NCBI GenBank assembly: GCA_947625985.1
Contig: CANQQF010000005.1
Coordinates: 13,491-77,490, forward strand
Direction of reading: 5' to 3'
DNA: 64,000 nt
Origin: an uncultured Clostridia bacterium
Lineage (GTDB): Bacteria > Bacillota_A > Clostridia > TANB77 > CAG-508
This document shows positions 34,597-43,539 of the stretch, one piece after another; positions within the stretch are counted from its first letter, which is position 1, and every line of letters begins with the position of its first letter. Under the pieces are notes generated by a model, which was given only the letters and a program-made list of their open reading frames with translations, was not told the origin of the DNA and ran no database searches. A program made the translations under genes and the position numbers.

Positions 34597-35271
34597 TTAC
34601 TTCCTTTCTTTTTTTTGGCAGAAAAATTGTCCTTTCCCATCTATTGTTGCTACTAAAGTTTCTTCTGGATCAAATCCAAATTTCTTTACTTCTTTTTCTA
34701 ACCATACATAATTTTTTCCTAATTTTTTTAAATTTTCAAACATTATCCTTCCATCAACTATTAAGTCATATGATATTCCTTCATAATCTGTTTGTAAATT
34801 TAAATCTTCTACAGTTGTTGTCCTTTTTTCCGGCTTTAATATTACTGTAACTTCTCCACTAGTTTCTAGTATTGCATATTCTACATCACCTAATGAATAT
34901 ACATCTTTACTTCTTAGTCTTTCTTCTAATTCGTTTATTGTAAATCGTTCTTTTCTTAATACATGTTCATCAATTTTACCTCTATTAATTAAAAGACTTG
35001 GCTTGCCACACATAATTTCTCTAATTTTTGTACTTTTTAAATTTAATACTGAGATTATCAAATGCATTATTAAAAGTCCAAGTATTGGTATTATTCCGTT
35101 TGAAATTGGAACTCCAATTTCAGCCATTGGAATTGAAGCTAAATCTGCAATCATTATAGATATCGCTAATTCAAATGGTTGCAACTGACTTATTTCTCTC
35201 TTTCCCATAAATCTCATTACAACAAGTACTAAAACATATAAAATTATTGCTCTAACAAATGTAGTAAGCAT
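34597..35271 (-). CDS. DUF421 (YetF-like) membrane protein
   Basis: 224 aa. Three TM segments occur in the first 75 residues, with MRFMGKREISQLQPFELAISIMIADLASIPM, then a cytoplasmic domain with RKERFTINELEERLRSKDVYSLGDVEYAILETSGEVTVI, as in YetF/YcaP proteins. B. subtilis paralogues have been linked to spore germination and to membrane protein quality, so a spore-related function is possible in this organism. The frame opens at ATG 35283, but GGAGGT is ideally placed for the ATG at 35271. The stop is one base before the DUF4363 start. Confidence 0.9.
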   Translation of the reverse strand: MLTTFVRAIILYVLVLVVMRFMGKREISQLQPFELAISIMIADLASIPMAEIGVPISNGIIPILGLLIMHLIISVLNLKSTKIREIMCGKPSLLINRGKIDEHVLRKERFTINELEERLRSKDVYSLGDVEYAILETSGEVTVILKPEKRTTTVEDLNLQTDYEGISYDLIVDGRIMFENLKKLGKNYVWLEKEVKKFGFDPEETLVATIDGKGQFFCQKKERK

Positions 35272-35456
35272 TTTTACCTCCATTTTTTATTTTTCTATTT
35301 TTTAGTATTTTTTACATTTTATTATTTTTTTATACTATAAAAATTGAATATTTTTATTTTTTTTGTGAATACTATTTTTATAACCTTTTTATTTTTGTTA
35401 ATAGCAAAAATATTTTCAAAAAAATATTTTCAAATAGTTTTAAGGAGGTTGGAACA

Positions 35457-35828
35457 ATGTCAGATAGTCAAAGTACTAGTAATAGTGGTACATCTACTGT
35501 ATGGCAAATAATTGGTAGACTAGTAGCAGCAGGTATTGTTTTAGCTATAACTGCTTTTTTCACTCCTGGATTTACAATTGATAACTTTTGGTCTTTAGCA
35601 ATTGCTGCAGTTGTTTTAACTGTTTTAGATTACTTAATTGTAAAATTTACAGGAATTCAAGCTAGTCCATTTGGTAAAGGATTTGTTGGTTTTGCCTTAG
35701 CTGCAATTATTTTATATGTAACTCAGTTTTTTGTAGCTGGTTATACTATATCTTGGATGGCAGCCATTATAGGTGCTGTTATATATGGTATTGTTGATTA
35801 CTTTATACCAGGAAATCAACAAATGTAG
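35457..35828 (+). CDS. Small holin-IV-like (DUF360/YvlD) membrane protein
   Basis: 123-aa protein with four hydrophobic segments (about 16-36, 45-63, 74-92, 97-116). The C-terminal GIVDYFIPGNQQM is typical of the family annotated as phage holin IV or YvlD. There is no endolysin or phage gene nearby, so it is more likely a membrane-stress or envelope protein than a true holin. Strong AAGGAGG ribosome site. It is transcribed alone, with a terminator at 35836-35859. Confidence 0.85.
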   Translation: MSDSQSTSNSGTSTVWQIIGRLVAAGIVLAITAFFTPGFTIDNFWSLAIAAVVLTVLDYLIVKFTGIQASPFGKGFVGFALAAIILYVTQFFVAGYTISWMAAIIGAVIYGIVDYFIPGNQQM

Positions 35829-35835
35829 CCAAAAA

Positions 35836-35859
35836 AAAGGCGTCTTTTAAGACGTCTTT
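35836..35859. terminator. Bidirectional terminator between convergent genes
   Basis: Stem AAAGGCGTCTT/AAGACGTCTTT with a 2-base gap and flanking A and T runs. It serves the holin-like gene and the convergent hexapeptide gene, whose stop is at 35861. Confidence 0.75.
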
Positions 35860-35860
35860 T

Positions 35861-36547
35861 TTATTTTAACTCTTTTTTTTCATTATCTGTCATGTATAAT
35901 TGTGGTTTGTTTGATACTTTCTTTAATTCTGGAATAAATCCTCGAACTTGTGTAAGAGGAAAGATCCAGCTATATGGTCCAATAAATGTTCCTGGAAATG
36001 ATATTGAATTTGCTCCCATTCTAGAATTATCTCCTAAAATTAATCCAAAGAAATCTGATCCTGTATTTTGAATTTCGCCTTGATCAAATCTTCTATTTGC
36101 TGTTATAACTCCTGAACCAATTCTAGCACTTTTTCCTAATAAACTATCACCTACAAAAGCTAAACTTGCAACTTTTGCTCCTTTTTGTAATACTGACGCT
36201 TTTACCTCTGAATTAAATCCAATTGAGCAATTATCAGAAATAATAGATCCTGGTCTAATATATGCTCCTGGTTTTATTTCAACATTTTCACCTATGTATA
36301 CTGGCCCTTCTATTGTAACTCCACCATATATTTTTGTTCCTTTTCCTATATAATAGTTTCCTATAAGTGTAGCTTTTCCTAGAAGTTCTCCATTATTTTC
36401 TTTTACACCTTTTTCTTGAATTTCAGCTTTTAAATATTCTTTAGCTTTATCTCTTATTTCCCACACATTTTTAACATCTGTTAATAACTTTTGAAAAATC
36501 TCGTTATCTTTATAATTTTTGAAATAATATTGATATTTTGTTTTCAA
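35861..36547 (-). CDS. Left-handed beta-helix (hexapeptide) protein, GlmU-C-like
   Basis: 228 aa. Residues of about 55-190 are hexapeptide repeats ([LIV]-G-x4 pattern: ATLIGNYYIGKGTKIYGGVTIEGPVYIGENVEI), forming the acyltransferase-like helix of sugar-nucleotide enzymes. ANRRFDQG and SFPGTFIGPYSWIFP are found in the stand-alone partners of UDP-sugar pyrophosphorylases. It lacks the nucleotidyltransferase domain, which is on the separate upstream gene. Start is TTG (36547), with AGGGG nine bases before. Probably acts with the pyrophosphorylase in precursor supply, either as an acetyltransferase or as a sensor. Confidence 0.85.
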   Translation of the reverse strand: MKTKYQYYFKNYKDNEIFQKLLTDVKNVWEIRDKAKEYLKAEIQEKGVKENNGELLGKATLIGNYYIGKGTKIYGGVTIEGPVYIGENVEIKPGAYIRPGSIISDNCSIGFNSEVKASVLQKGAKVASLAFVGDSLLGKSARIGSGVITANRRFDQGEIQNTGSDFFGLILGDNSRMGANSISFPGTFIGPYSWIFPLTQVRGFIPELKKVSNKPQLYMTDNEKKELK

Positions 36548-36568
36548 AATTCAACACCCCTTTTATAT

Positions 36569-37819
36569 CTATTTTTGAATTTTTTGCCAAAACTTCTCAT
36601 ATAATTCTTTTGCCGTTTTTGGACTATCTGCTCCTTCTTTATTTTTAACTGGTGCAAATTCGTCTTCTCTTTTTACTCGTAATACTGCCATATTGTCAAA
36701 TAAATCAAAAGCGTCAAAAATAAATGCTTCAAATTTATATGCATTTGGTTCTTCTGGAATTATTTCCTTTCCTTCTTCATTTATGTATGAATTTCTCTTA
36801 ATTGCTGTATGATAAATTAAAATTTCTTTACTGATTTTTTCAACTGCCTCTATACTAAATAAGTGACATGCAATATTTGATTCTCCAAAACGTAACTCGC
36901 CATTAACATCTTTTTCTTCTGCCATTTCTTCTGGCAATTCTGAATATTCAATTACTTTTGGATGATTATTCATTTTACAGAAAACTCCAACTTTTTCATG
37001 TGGGTTTGCTTTAACGACAGATTTAGAACCAATTTCAAGATTCTTGTCAATTGTCATTCCAAGTAGTGTTGTGTCTGCTAATTTTGCAAGTACATTATCA
37101 ACTCCACCTATAAACACCCATTTAATTCCTCTTTCTTTCATATCTGCAAGTGCTCCTGTTGAGCGTAATGAAGAGAAAACTCCACCATTTCCATCAGATG
37201 CTTCTTTTATTTTCATGTATTTATCTATTAAAAGTTTTCCATCCATATCTAACAAAGGTAGTTCGCCTTGCATAAATAAAGTTACATTTTCCTTATTATA
37301 TCCAAAATAGTTATTCTTTTTTAGGAAATCTTCTGTAGCTTTATTATTTTCCTTGCTTGTCATTATATACCATGGTATTGATACTCCATATTTTTTATTA
37401 GCTTGTTTTAAACTTTCTGTTAATATCTCAAAAATATATTTTCCTTTTCCATATACATCTAATTTAAATGTTCCCTTTGGTCCGTCATGCCCAAGTCTTG
37501 TTCCCTGTCCTCCAGCCATTGTAACTACTGCATATTTTCCACTTTTAATAATTGATTCTCCAATTTCATCAAATCTTGTTTTTTGTTCATATGTAAGTTT
37601 TTCTTTATCTAAATAATTTATTGCTTCAATTTTATTTTCTTTTATTTCAACTTCCTTTTTAGCATTTTCATATAATTCAGCTAATTCATCAAAATTTATA
37701 TTTTCTATTTGTCTTATTAATTTATCTTTTTTTTCACCATCTAATTTATTTAATAGTTTTATAATATGTTCTTGCCCGTAATGCTTCAAAGTTGATTTAA
37801 CATCTTTATTCTCTACCAC
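36569..37819 (-). CDS. UDPGP-type uridylyltransferase (UDP-sugar pyrophosphorylase)
   Basis: 416-aa cytoplasmic enzyme making UDP-sugars from UTP and a hexose-1-phosphate, of the eukaryotic-style UDPGP family (UDP-GlcNAc/UDP-glucose pyrophosphorylase) found in many clostridia. MAGGQGTRLGHDGPKGTF is the nucleotide loop. Further signatures are VPWYIMTS-like IPWYIMTSKEN, FMQGELPLLDMDGKLL, FIGGVDNVLAKLADTTLLG and VEYSELPEEM. The substrate could be GlcNAc-1-P or Glc-1-P. It is followed 21 bases later by the hexapeptide gene. Starts with GTG (37819). It can supply precursors for peptidoglycan or for the polysaccharide locus. Confidence 0.92.
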   Translation of the reverse strand: MVENKDVKSTLKHYGQEHIIKLLNKLDGEKKDKLIRQIENINFDELAELYENAKKEVEIKENKIEAINYLDKEKLTYEQKTRFDEIGESIIKSGKYAVVTMAGGQGTRLGHDGPKGTFKLDVYGKGKYIFEILTESLKQANKKYGVSIPWYIMTSKENNKATEDFLKKNNYFGYNKENVTLFMQGELPLLDMDGKLLIDKYMKIKEASDGNGGVFSSLRSTGALADMKERGIKWVFIGGVDNVLAKLADTTLLGMTIDKNLEIGSKSVVKANPHEKVGVFCKMNNHPKVIEYSELPEEMAEEKDVNGELRFGESNIACHLFSIEAVEKISKEILIYHTAIKRNSYINEEGKEIIPEEPNAYKFEAFIFDAFDLFDNMAVLRVKREDEFAPVKNKEGADSPKTAKELYEKFWQKIQK

Positions 37820-37990
37820 AATTCGCTCATTCCTTTCTATAGCCTTTACTATATTTTATGCCATATTTTCTTATTTGACTATAATATCACATTTTTTTAA
37901 TTTTGGCAATTATACTTGTCATATTTACTATAGATTACCAATATAAATTAATAAAGTATATAGTACAAACATTTTGAAGGAGGTATATAG

Positions 37991-39469
37991 ATGGAAAATA
38001 TAAATCTATATCAAGATATAGCTAAAAGAACAAATGGTGATATTTATGTGGGTGTAGTTGGTCCAGTAAGAACAGGAAAATCTACTTTTATTAAGAACTT
38101 TATGGATTTATTAGTTATCCCCAATATTGACAATGAATACAAAAAGGAAAGAGCGAAAGATGAATTACCTCAGAGTGCTGGTGGAAGAACTATTATGACT
38201 GCTGAGCCTAAATTTGTTCCTAATGAAGCTGTAGAAATTTCACTTGATAATAACTTAAAATTTAAAACAAGATTAGTAGATTGTGTTGGCTATTTAGTTG
38301 ATAACGCAATTGGGTATATGGAAGATGATGTTCCTAGAATGATTAAAACACCATGGTTTGATGAAGAAATTCCTTTTGAAAAAGCTGCTGAAATTGGAAC
38401 TCAAAAAGTAATTCAAGAACATTCTACTATTGGCATTTTAGTCACAACTGATGGTAGTTTTTCTGAAATACCAAGAGAAGATTACATTCAAGCTGAAGAA
38501 CGTGTTGTTAATGAACTTAAAACTTTAAACAAACCATTTGTTATTTTGCTAAATTCTAGTGCTCCTAATTCAGATTTTACTCAAGAACTAGCATCAAATT
38601 TAAGTAACAAATATGATTCGAGTGTTATTCCTATTAATTGTGAAAATTTAACTCTTGAATCTATTAATGATATATTTTCTAAAATTTTATATGAATTTCC
38701 GATTGAACAAATTGGTATTAATTTTCCAAAATGGATTGATGGACTTGATTTTAATCATCCTTTAAAACAAACTTTATTTTCTGAAATTTCTAACTCTTTT
38801 TCAGATATAACTGTTTTAAAACAAGTACCTGACAGTATTAATATTATTCAGGATTCTGAAATAATTAATCACAGTAGAATTATAAATATTGAATTAGGTA
38901 CTGGTAACGTAAATATTGCAGTTGAATTACGAGATGATTTGTTTTACAAAACATTATCTGAAGTTGCCAATATTGAAATTACTGATGAATGTGATTTATT
39001 TGGAATTATTTCTAATTTGTCTAAAGCAAAAAAAGAATATGATAAAATTGCTAGTGCATTAGAAGAAGTTGAAAGAAAAGGATATGGTATTGTTACTCCT
39101 TCAATTGATGAGCTTATTTTAGCAGAACCTGAAATTGTGAAACAAGGCTCTCGTTTTGGAGTAAAACTTAAAGCTACTGCTCCTTCTTTACACTTAATAA
39201 AAGCTAACATCGAAACTGAAGTATCTCCAATTGTAGGCTCTGAAAAGCAATCTGAAGAATTAGTAAATTATTTACTTTCTGAATTTGAATCAGATCCTAA
39301 AAAGATTTGGGAATCTAATATTTTTGGAAAGAGTCTTCATTCTTTGGTTAATGAAGGCTTACATACAAAACTTTCAAAAATGCCTGAAGATGCACAAATG
39401 AAATTACAAGAAACTCTAGAGCGTATTGTTAATGAAGGTAGTGGTGGATTAATTTGTATTATTTTATAA
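37991..39469 (+). CDS. spoIVA: Stage IV sporulation protein A
   Basis: Spore-coat morphogenetic ATPase that polymerises on the forespore surface and anchors the coat. 492 aa, full length. The N-terminal P-loop domain has GPVRTGKSTFI and TIMTAEPKFVPNEAVE (Sw I-like) and VDCVGYLVDNAIGYMEDDVPRMI. The middle and C-terminal regions carry LTLESINDIF, and the conserved end GGLICIIL, needed for forespore targeting in B. subtilis SpoIVA. GGAGG ribosome site 7 bases upstream. Single gene with a terminator directly after the stop. A sigma-E promoter is expected but I could not identify one with confidence. Confidence 0.98.
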   Translation: MENINLYQDIAKRTNGDIYVGVVGPVRTGKSTFIKNFMDLLVIPNIDNEYKKERAKDELPQSAGGRTIMTAEPKFVPNEAVEISLDNNLKFKTRLVDCVGYLVDNAIGYMEDDVPRMIKTPWFDEEIPFEKAAEIGTQKVIQEHSTIGILVTTDGSFSEIPREDYIQAEERVVNELKTLNKPFVILLNSSAPNSDFTQELASNLSNKYDSSVIPINCENLTLESINDIFSKILYEFPIEQIGINFPKWIDGLDFNHPLKQTLFSEISNSFSDITVLKQVPDSINIIQDSEIINHSRIINIELGTGNVNIAVELRDDLFYKTLSEVANIEITDECDLFGIISNLSKAKKEYDKIASALEEVERKGYGIVTPSIDELILAEPEIVKQGSRFGVKLKATAPSLHLIKANIETEVSPIVGSEKQSEELVNYLLSEFESDPKKIWESNIFGKSLHSLVNEGLHTKLSKMPEDAQMKLQETLERIVNEGSGGLICIIL

Positions 39470-39471
39470 AA

Positions 39472-39496
39472 AAAAAGTGGCTTAAAGCCACTTTTT
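39472..39496. terminator. Bidirectional terminator after spoIVA
   Basis: Perfect stem AAAAAGTGGCT/AGCCACTTTTT with a 3-base loop directly after the spoIVA stop. It also covers the 3' end of the convergent transglutaminase gene. Confidence 0.85.
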
Positions 39497-40622
39497 AGTT
39501 TACTATTTCAGGATATTGAAACATTTTTCCTCCAGGTGTAAATTGTCCACTTGGACTATGTGCTTGATTAAATTCTGAAGCACCTTTCATAAAATATCTT
39601 GTTTTATCAGCCTGAGTTACTTTTGCTCCACCTTTAGCTACTGGATCGTCCCATGTTGCATCTAATGCATACCACTTATCATCATTTTCCACATAATTCC
39701 ATGCATGCTTTTCTGAGTTTCCACTAGGATTTGTACCTGTTCCAACAACCATTACACAAGGTATTCCCATTGCATCTAATACATATTTCATAGATCTTGC
39801 ATATCCTTCACATACACAATAATGATTAATCAATGCACCATAAATATTGTATATATTCGGAGCTGATAATGATTCATCATATGAAAGATTTTCAATCAAA
39901 AAATCATGTACCATTTTTATATCATCATATGTATTTCCTGTTTTTTTACTAAGTAAACTATTCCTTACTTGTTCAACTTCTGCAATTGCACTATTTACCT
40001 GCTCCGCAGACGAAAATTCATCAATTAAATAACTTGGCTCTTCTCCATTGTTTATATATACCTCATATTCTTTCTGTGAGCCAGTAGTTTTTGTTGCAAC
40101 CGTTAAATACATTTTATTTGGATCTAAATAAAATGTGTCTGGATTATCATAGAAATATGCTTCAACAGCAGATTGATAACTCTTTGTTAATTGTTGTGTA
40201 TCACCGTTTTGACTTTCTAATAAAGATGAAAAATAGTTTCCTAAATTAATTGTTTTTGTACCTGTTTTCATTTCTTCTTTATTTTTTTCAAATGCATTAT
40301 ATATATATTTCTCCTGTTCCTCTAATTGATTATAAAAATATTTATTAATTTGTACTGCTCCGTAATCTTGTGCTTTATTATCTTCATTTTCAGTTATCCC
40401 AGACAAATCTTGTTGTCTAACTACAGGAACATCTACACTTTCAATAGTACCAGTAGTATAATTTTCACTTTCTGGATTAGAAGCTACCTCAACTGCTTCT
40501 GAATCGTTGAAAAGGTTAGAAGATATTTCAGTTCCAATCAATATTGAAAAAATTATAAAACAAGCAACCATTCCCATTGATATAAAGGCTACTGTTACTT
40601 TCATAAATAAATCTTTCATCAT
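39495..40622 (-). CDS. Transglutaminase-like cysteine protease/peptidase protein
   Basis: 375 aa. N-terminal TM or signal at about 8-32, a linker, then a transglutaminase-core domain. The Cys-His-Asp triad is in CVCEGYARSMKYVLDAMGIP (Cys), EKHAWNYVE (His) and WYALDATWDDP (Asp). Between them lies VMVVGTGTN, and MKGASEFNQAHSP near the end is common in this type. In clostridia these extracytoplasmic proteins may process or crosslink surface polypeptides; no substrate can be given. SD GGAGA before two consecutive ATG codons. Diverges from the germination operon. Confidence 0.85.
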   Translation of the reverse strand: MMKDLFMKVTVAFISMGMVACFIIFSILIGTEISSNLFNDSEAVEVASNPESENYTTGTIESVDVPVVRQQDLSGITENEDNKAQDYGAVQINKYFYNQLEEQEKYIYNAFEKNKEEMKTGTKTINLGNYFSSLLESQNGDTQQLTKSYQSAVEAYFYDNPDTFYLDPNKMYLTVATKTTGSQKEYEVYINNGEEPSYLIDEFSSAEQVNSAIAEVEQVRNSLLSKKTGNTYDDIKMVHDFLIENLSYDESLSAPNIYNIYGALINHYCVCEGYARSMKYVLDAMGIPCVMVVGTGTNPSGNSEKHAWNYVENDDKWYALDATWDDPVAKGGAKVTQADKTRYFMKGASEFNQAHSPSGQFTPGGKMFQYPEIVN

Positions 40623-40678
40623 AAATTCTCCTATTTTATCATTCTATTTAATTATATCACTTTTATAAATTAAAAACT

Positions 40679-40708
40679 AGTATATTTTTTCAAATTATAG
40701 CAATACTA
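40679..40708 (+). promoter_or_regulatory. Possible sigma-G promoter of the germination operon
   Basis: AGTATA (40679-40684), 17-base spacer and AATACTA (40702-40708) resemble the forespore consensus (TGAATA / CATACTA) upstream of a gene class controlled by sigma-G in other spore formers. The match is partial and the call leans on context. Confidence 0.3.
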
Positions 40709-40729
40709 ACTTAAAATGGAGGATTTTTT

Positions 40730-41665
40730 ATGAATTTGAAAAAACAGTTACAATCTTTATTTAAATATGTTCCAAAAAAAGATGATTATTTTTCACTTCC
40801 AACTAATATAAACGAAAATTATAATCAACCTACTAACTTATCTTCAAATGATAATTCTATTGAGAAATATGAAGAATTTGAAGATATATTCCCTACATTA
40901 AGTATTAATTTGGAATATATAAAAATGAAATATAACACTATGATTAATAGTGATATTGTTATTCGCGAATTTACAATTAATGCTCGTGGTAAGCAATACT
41001 CTGCCCTTTTACTTTATATAGATGGAATGGTAGATTCTAAAACTATGAATGATTTTATTTTGGAACCACTTATGATGAGAAATAAAAATAACCTATATGA
41101 TAGTGATCAAAACAAAGTCATTGCAGAAGCTGTTTCTAACAATATTACTGTCAGAAAAATCAAAAAATTTAATATTGATGATTATTTAATAAGTTGCCTT
41201 ATACCACAGAATAATGTTAAAAAAATTACTAAATTTGAAGATGTTTTTAGTGGAGTAAATTCTGGAGATTGCGTGCTTTTTGTAGATACTTTAAATATAT
41301 GTTTCGATATTGAAGTAAAGGGATTTAAACAAAGAAGTATTGATACACCTAATAATGAAATTATAATAAAAGGTCCACAAGAAGCTTTTGTTGAAAATAT
41401 TAGAACAAATACTTCTTTAATTAGAAGAATTGTTAATAATGAAAATTTAGTTGTTGAGTCTTTAGAAATTGGGAAAGTTACTAAAACCAAATGTGCTGTA
41501 TGTTATATTCAAAATATAACTAATGGCGACCTTGTTTCTGAAGTAAAATTTAGATTAAATAACCTGGAAGTTGATTCACTTCTTTCCTCTGGTGAATTAG
41601 AGCAACTTATTACAGATAAAAATGATCTTCGGAATTCCAGAAGTTTTAGCAACAGAAAGGCCTGA
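40730..41665 (+). CDS. gerKA: GerA-type germination receptor subunit A, 5' part (frameshifted)
   Basis: N-terminal cytoplasmic/ectodomain half of a spore germinant receptor A subunit (GerA/GerKA family). Features: the family's RELTINGRKQY-like REFTINARGKQYSALLLYIDGMVD, and the KGPQEAFVENIRTNTSLIRRI motif with VGKV-type ESLEIGKVTKTKCAV, all classical. It runs in frame to ELEQLITDK and then shifts: the A-run at 41618-41622 has one base too many for the conserved continuation. As written the protein ends at 311 aa with an aberrant tail, without its membrane domain. GGAGG ribosome site. Confidence 0.9.
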   Translation: MNLKKQLQSLFKYVPKKDDYFSLPTNINENYNQPTNLSSNDNSIEKYEEFEDIFPTLSINLEYIKMKYNTMINSDIVIREFTINARGKQYSALLLYIDGMVDSKTMNDFILEPLMMRNKNNLYDSDQNKVIAEAVSNNITVRKIKKFNIDDYLISCLIPQNNVKKITKFEDVFSGVNSGDCVLFVDTLNICFDIEVKGFKQRSIDTPNNEIIIKGPQEAFVENIRTNTSLIRRIVNNENLVVESLEIGKVTKTKCAVCYIQNITNGDLVSEVKFRLNNLEVDSLLSSGELEQLITDKNDLRNSRSFSNRKA

Positions 41666-42446
41666 TAAAGCTACTAAATATTTATTACAAGGTCGTGTAA
41701 TAATACTTGTAAATGGATCACCATATTCACTAATTGCTCCAGCTACTTTAATAGACTTCATGACATCTCCTGAAGATACCAACTTAAATTATAGATTTGG
41801 AAACTTTTTACGTGGTTTACGTTTTCTTGCTATGATTATTACTTTATTATTGCCAGGACTTTATGTTGCTATAACAAGTTTTCATCAGGAAATTCTACCA
41901 ACAGAGTTGTTATACTCAATTCTAGCTGCTAGAGAAGGTGTTCCTTTTCCAGTTATTTTTGAAATCTTAGTAATGGAAATTTCTTTTGAATTAATACGTG
42001 AAGCTGGACTACGTGTTCCCTCACCTATCGGTCCAACTATTGGCATAGTTGGTGCACTGGTACTTGGTCAAGCAGCAGTTAGTGCAGGTATTGTTAGTCC
42101 AATTCTTATAATTATAGTAGCTATAACAGCAATAGCATCTTTCGCTATACCAGACTTCTCTTTTGGTTTTCATCTAAGATATTATAGATTTGTATTCATA
42201 CTACTAGGATATCTTGCAGGATTTTTGGGTATTAGTATAGGACTTTTTGTTTATATTTCTATTTTATGTAATGTACGCTCTTTTGGTGTATTTTTTACAA
42301 CACCTTTTTCTCCAACAACTGACTCTGGAGGACATGGATATTTTTTAAATCCTGTATGGAAACGCCAATTTAGAGCTCCTTTCTTAGCCCCTAAAAGACA
42401 AAAATCTCAAGAAAAAATAAGTATGAAATGGAATAAAAAGGAGTGA
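41622..42446 (+). CDS. gerKA: GerA-type germination receptor subunit A, 3' part (frameshifted)
   Basis: Membrane half of the same A subunit: IPEVLATERPDKATKYLLQGRVIILVNGSPY is the family's conserved junction, then about five TM segments with PTELLYSILAAREGVPFP, LIREAGLRVPSPIGPTIGIVG and the C-terminal FSPTTDSGG-type loop. The ATG at 41622 is inside the ancestral gene and has no good ribosome site, so separate translation is unlikely. Removing one A from 41618-41622 gives a single protein of about 571 aa. The stop is 4 bases before the gerB-type start. Confidence 0.88.
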   Translation: MIFGIPEVLATERPDKATKYLLQGRVIILVNGSPYSLIAPATLIDFMTSPEDTNLNYRFGNFLRGLRFLAMIITLLLPGLYVAITSFHQEILPTELLYSILAAREGVPFPVIFEILVMEISFELIREAGLRVPSPIGPTIGIVGALVLGQAAVSAGIVSPILIIIVAITAIASFAIPDFSFGFHLRYYRFVFILLGYLAGFLGISIGLFVYISILCNVRSFGVFFTTPFSPTTDSGGHGYFLNPVWKRQFRAPFLAPKRQKSQEKISMKWNKKE

Positions 42447-42450
42447 TATT

Positions 42451-43539
42451 ATGGATAATACAAAAATTAACACAAAAGAAGCAATTGCTTTAGTTTTAAC
42501 TGTTGCAGTTTCCCATTCTTTATTAGCAATACCAAAAGATTTGATGACTAATCAAAAATCTGCAGCAATATTAAATATCGCTTATGTTACTATAATTACT
42601 GTTATTTTTGCTTATTTAATTTATAGATTATTTAAAGCTTTTCCAGGAAAAGATATTTTAGATGTTTCAGATTTTCTAGGTGGAAAGATTTTAAAAACTA
42701 TTTTAGGAATTTTATTTATTCTTTACTTTTCCTTTACAGCTAGCATTTTACTTAGAAACTTTTGTGAAAGTATTAAAATAGTTTATTTTCCTAATACAAA
42801 AGTTGAATTTATAATTACATTTTTTATTTCAGCAATAATAATTGTTTGTAGTCTTGACTTTAAATCTAATATTAAAGTTAATTATATTATTATGCCACTT
42901 GTTTTAATTAGTATTCTTTTTTTATTTTTCAGTAATTTAAAAAACTTTTCACCTGACAGAATGTTTCCCATATTAGGAGAAGGGTTTAACAAAACTTTTA
43001 TTAAAGGAATTAAAAATATATATGCATTTGGCGGAATATCTTTACTATATTTTCTACCACCATTACTTAAAGAACCAGAAAAATTTAAAAAAATTAGTGT
43101 ATACTCAATTTTATTATCTGGTATTTACTTACTAATAGCAATTTCAATTATTTTATTTATGTTTGCATATTTTGTTAATGTAGATGAAATTATGCCTTTA
43201 TTTTCAGCTGCTAGAAATATAGAATTTGGATCTTTTTTTCAAAGGTTAGAATCTGTTTTTCTATTAATTTGGTTGGTTATTTTTGCCTGTTATATAAGTA
43301 TTATGATGACGTTTAGCTTAGAAGCAACTTGCAAAATTGCTAATTTAAAAGATAAAAAACCACTTGCGCCTGTTTTTGGTTTGTTGTTTTTAGGAATTTC
43401 ATTACTGCCTAAAGATTTAGCTAATTCTAATACCTTGGAAAGGTCAGTATATCCTATTGCAACTATTAGTCTATGTTTCATTTTGACATTTATTCTGCTT
43501 ATTATGGCAAATCTAAAAAAAAGAAAGGATAAAGTATGA
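42451..43539 (+). CDS. gerKB: GerAB/GerKB-type germination receptor permease subunit
   Basis: 362-aa integral membrane protein of the spore germination permease (amino-acid permease-like) family, the B subunit of a GerA-type germinant receptor in the spore inner membrane; ten hydrophobic segments. ISTKE-type start KINTKEAIALVLTVAVSHSLLAIPK, FPGKDILDVSDFLGGKILKT and YFLPPLLKEPEKFKK are family features. B subunits contribute to germinant recognition. It overlaps the gerC-type gene by 4 bases (ATGA), and an AAGGAG ribosome site lies in the A-subunit 3' end. Confidence 0.92.
   Translation: MDNTKINTKEAIALVLTVAVSHSLLAIPKDLMTNQKSAAILNIAYVTIITVIFAYLIYRLFKAFPGKDILDVSDFLGGKILKTILGILFILYFSFTASILLRNFCESIKIVYFPNTKVEFIITFFISAIIIVCSLDFKSNIKVNYIIMPLVLISILFLFFSNLKNFSPDRMFPILGEGFNKTFIKGIKNIYAFGGISLLYFLPPLLKEPEKFKKISVYSILLSGIYLLIAISIILFMFAYFVNVDEIMPLFSAARNIEFGSFFQRLESVFLLIWLVIFACYISIMMTFSLEATCKIANLKDKKPLAPVFGLLFLGISLLPKDLANSNTLERSVYPIATISLCFILTFILLIMANLKKRKDKV

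Noticed and set aside
35457..35828. Holin-like gene as part of a prophage
   Set aside because: No phage, endolysin or integrase gene around it; family is common as a housekeeping membrane protein.
37900..37985. Sigma-E promoter of spoIVA
   Set aside because: TCATATT near 37918 resembles a -35, but no convincing -10 (CATACAAT-like) lies at the right distance.
41611..41632. Programmed frameshift in gerA
   Set aside because: Only a five-A run, with no visible stimulatory hairpin or internal ribosome site; mutation or error is simpler.
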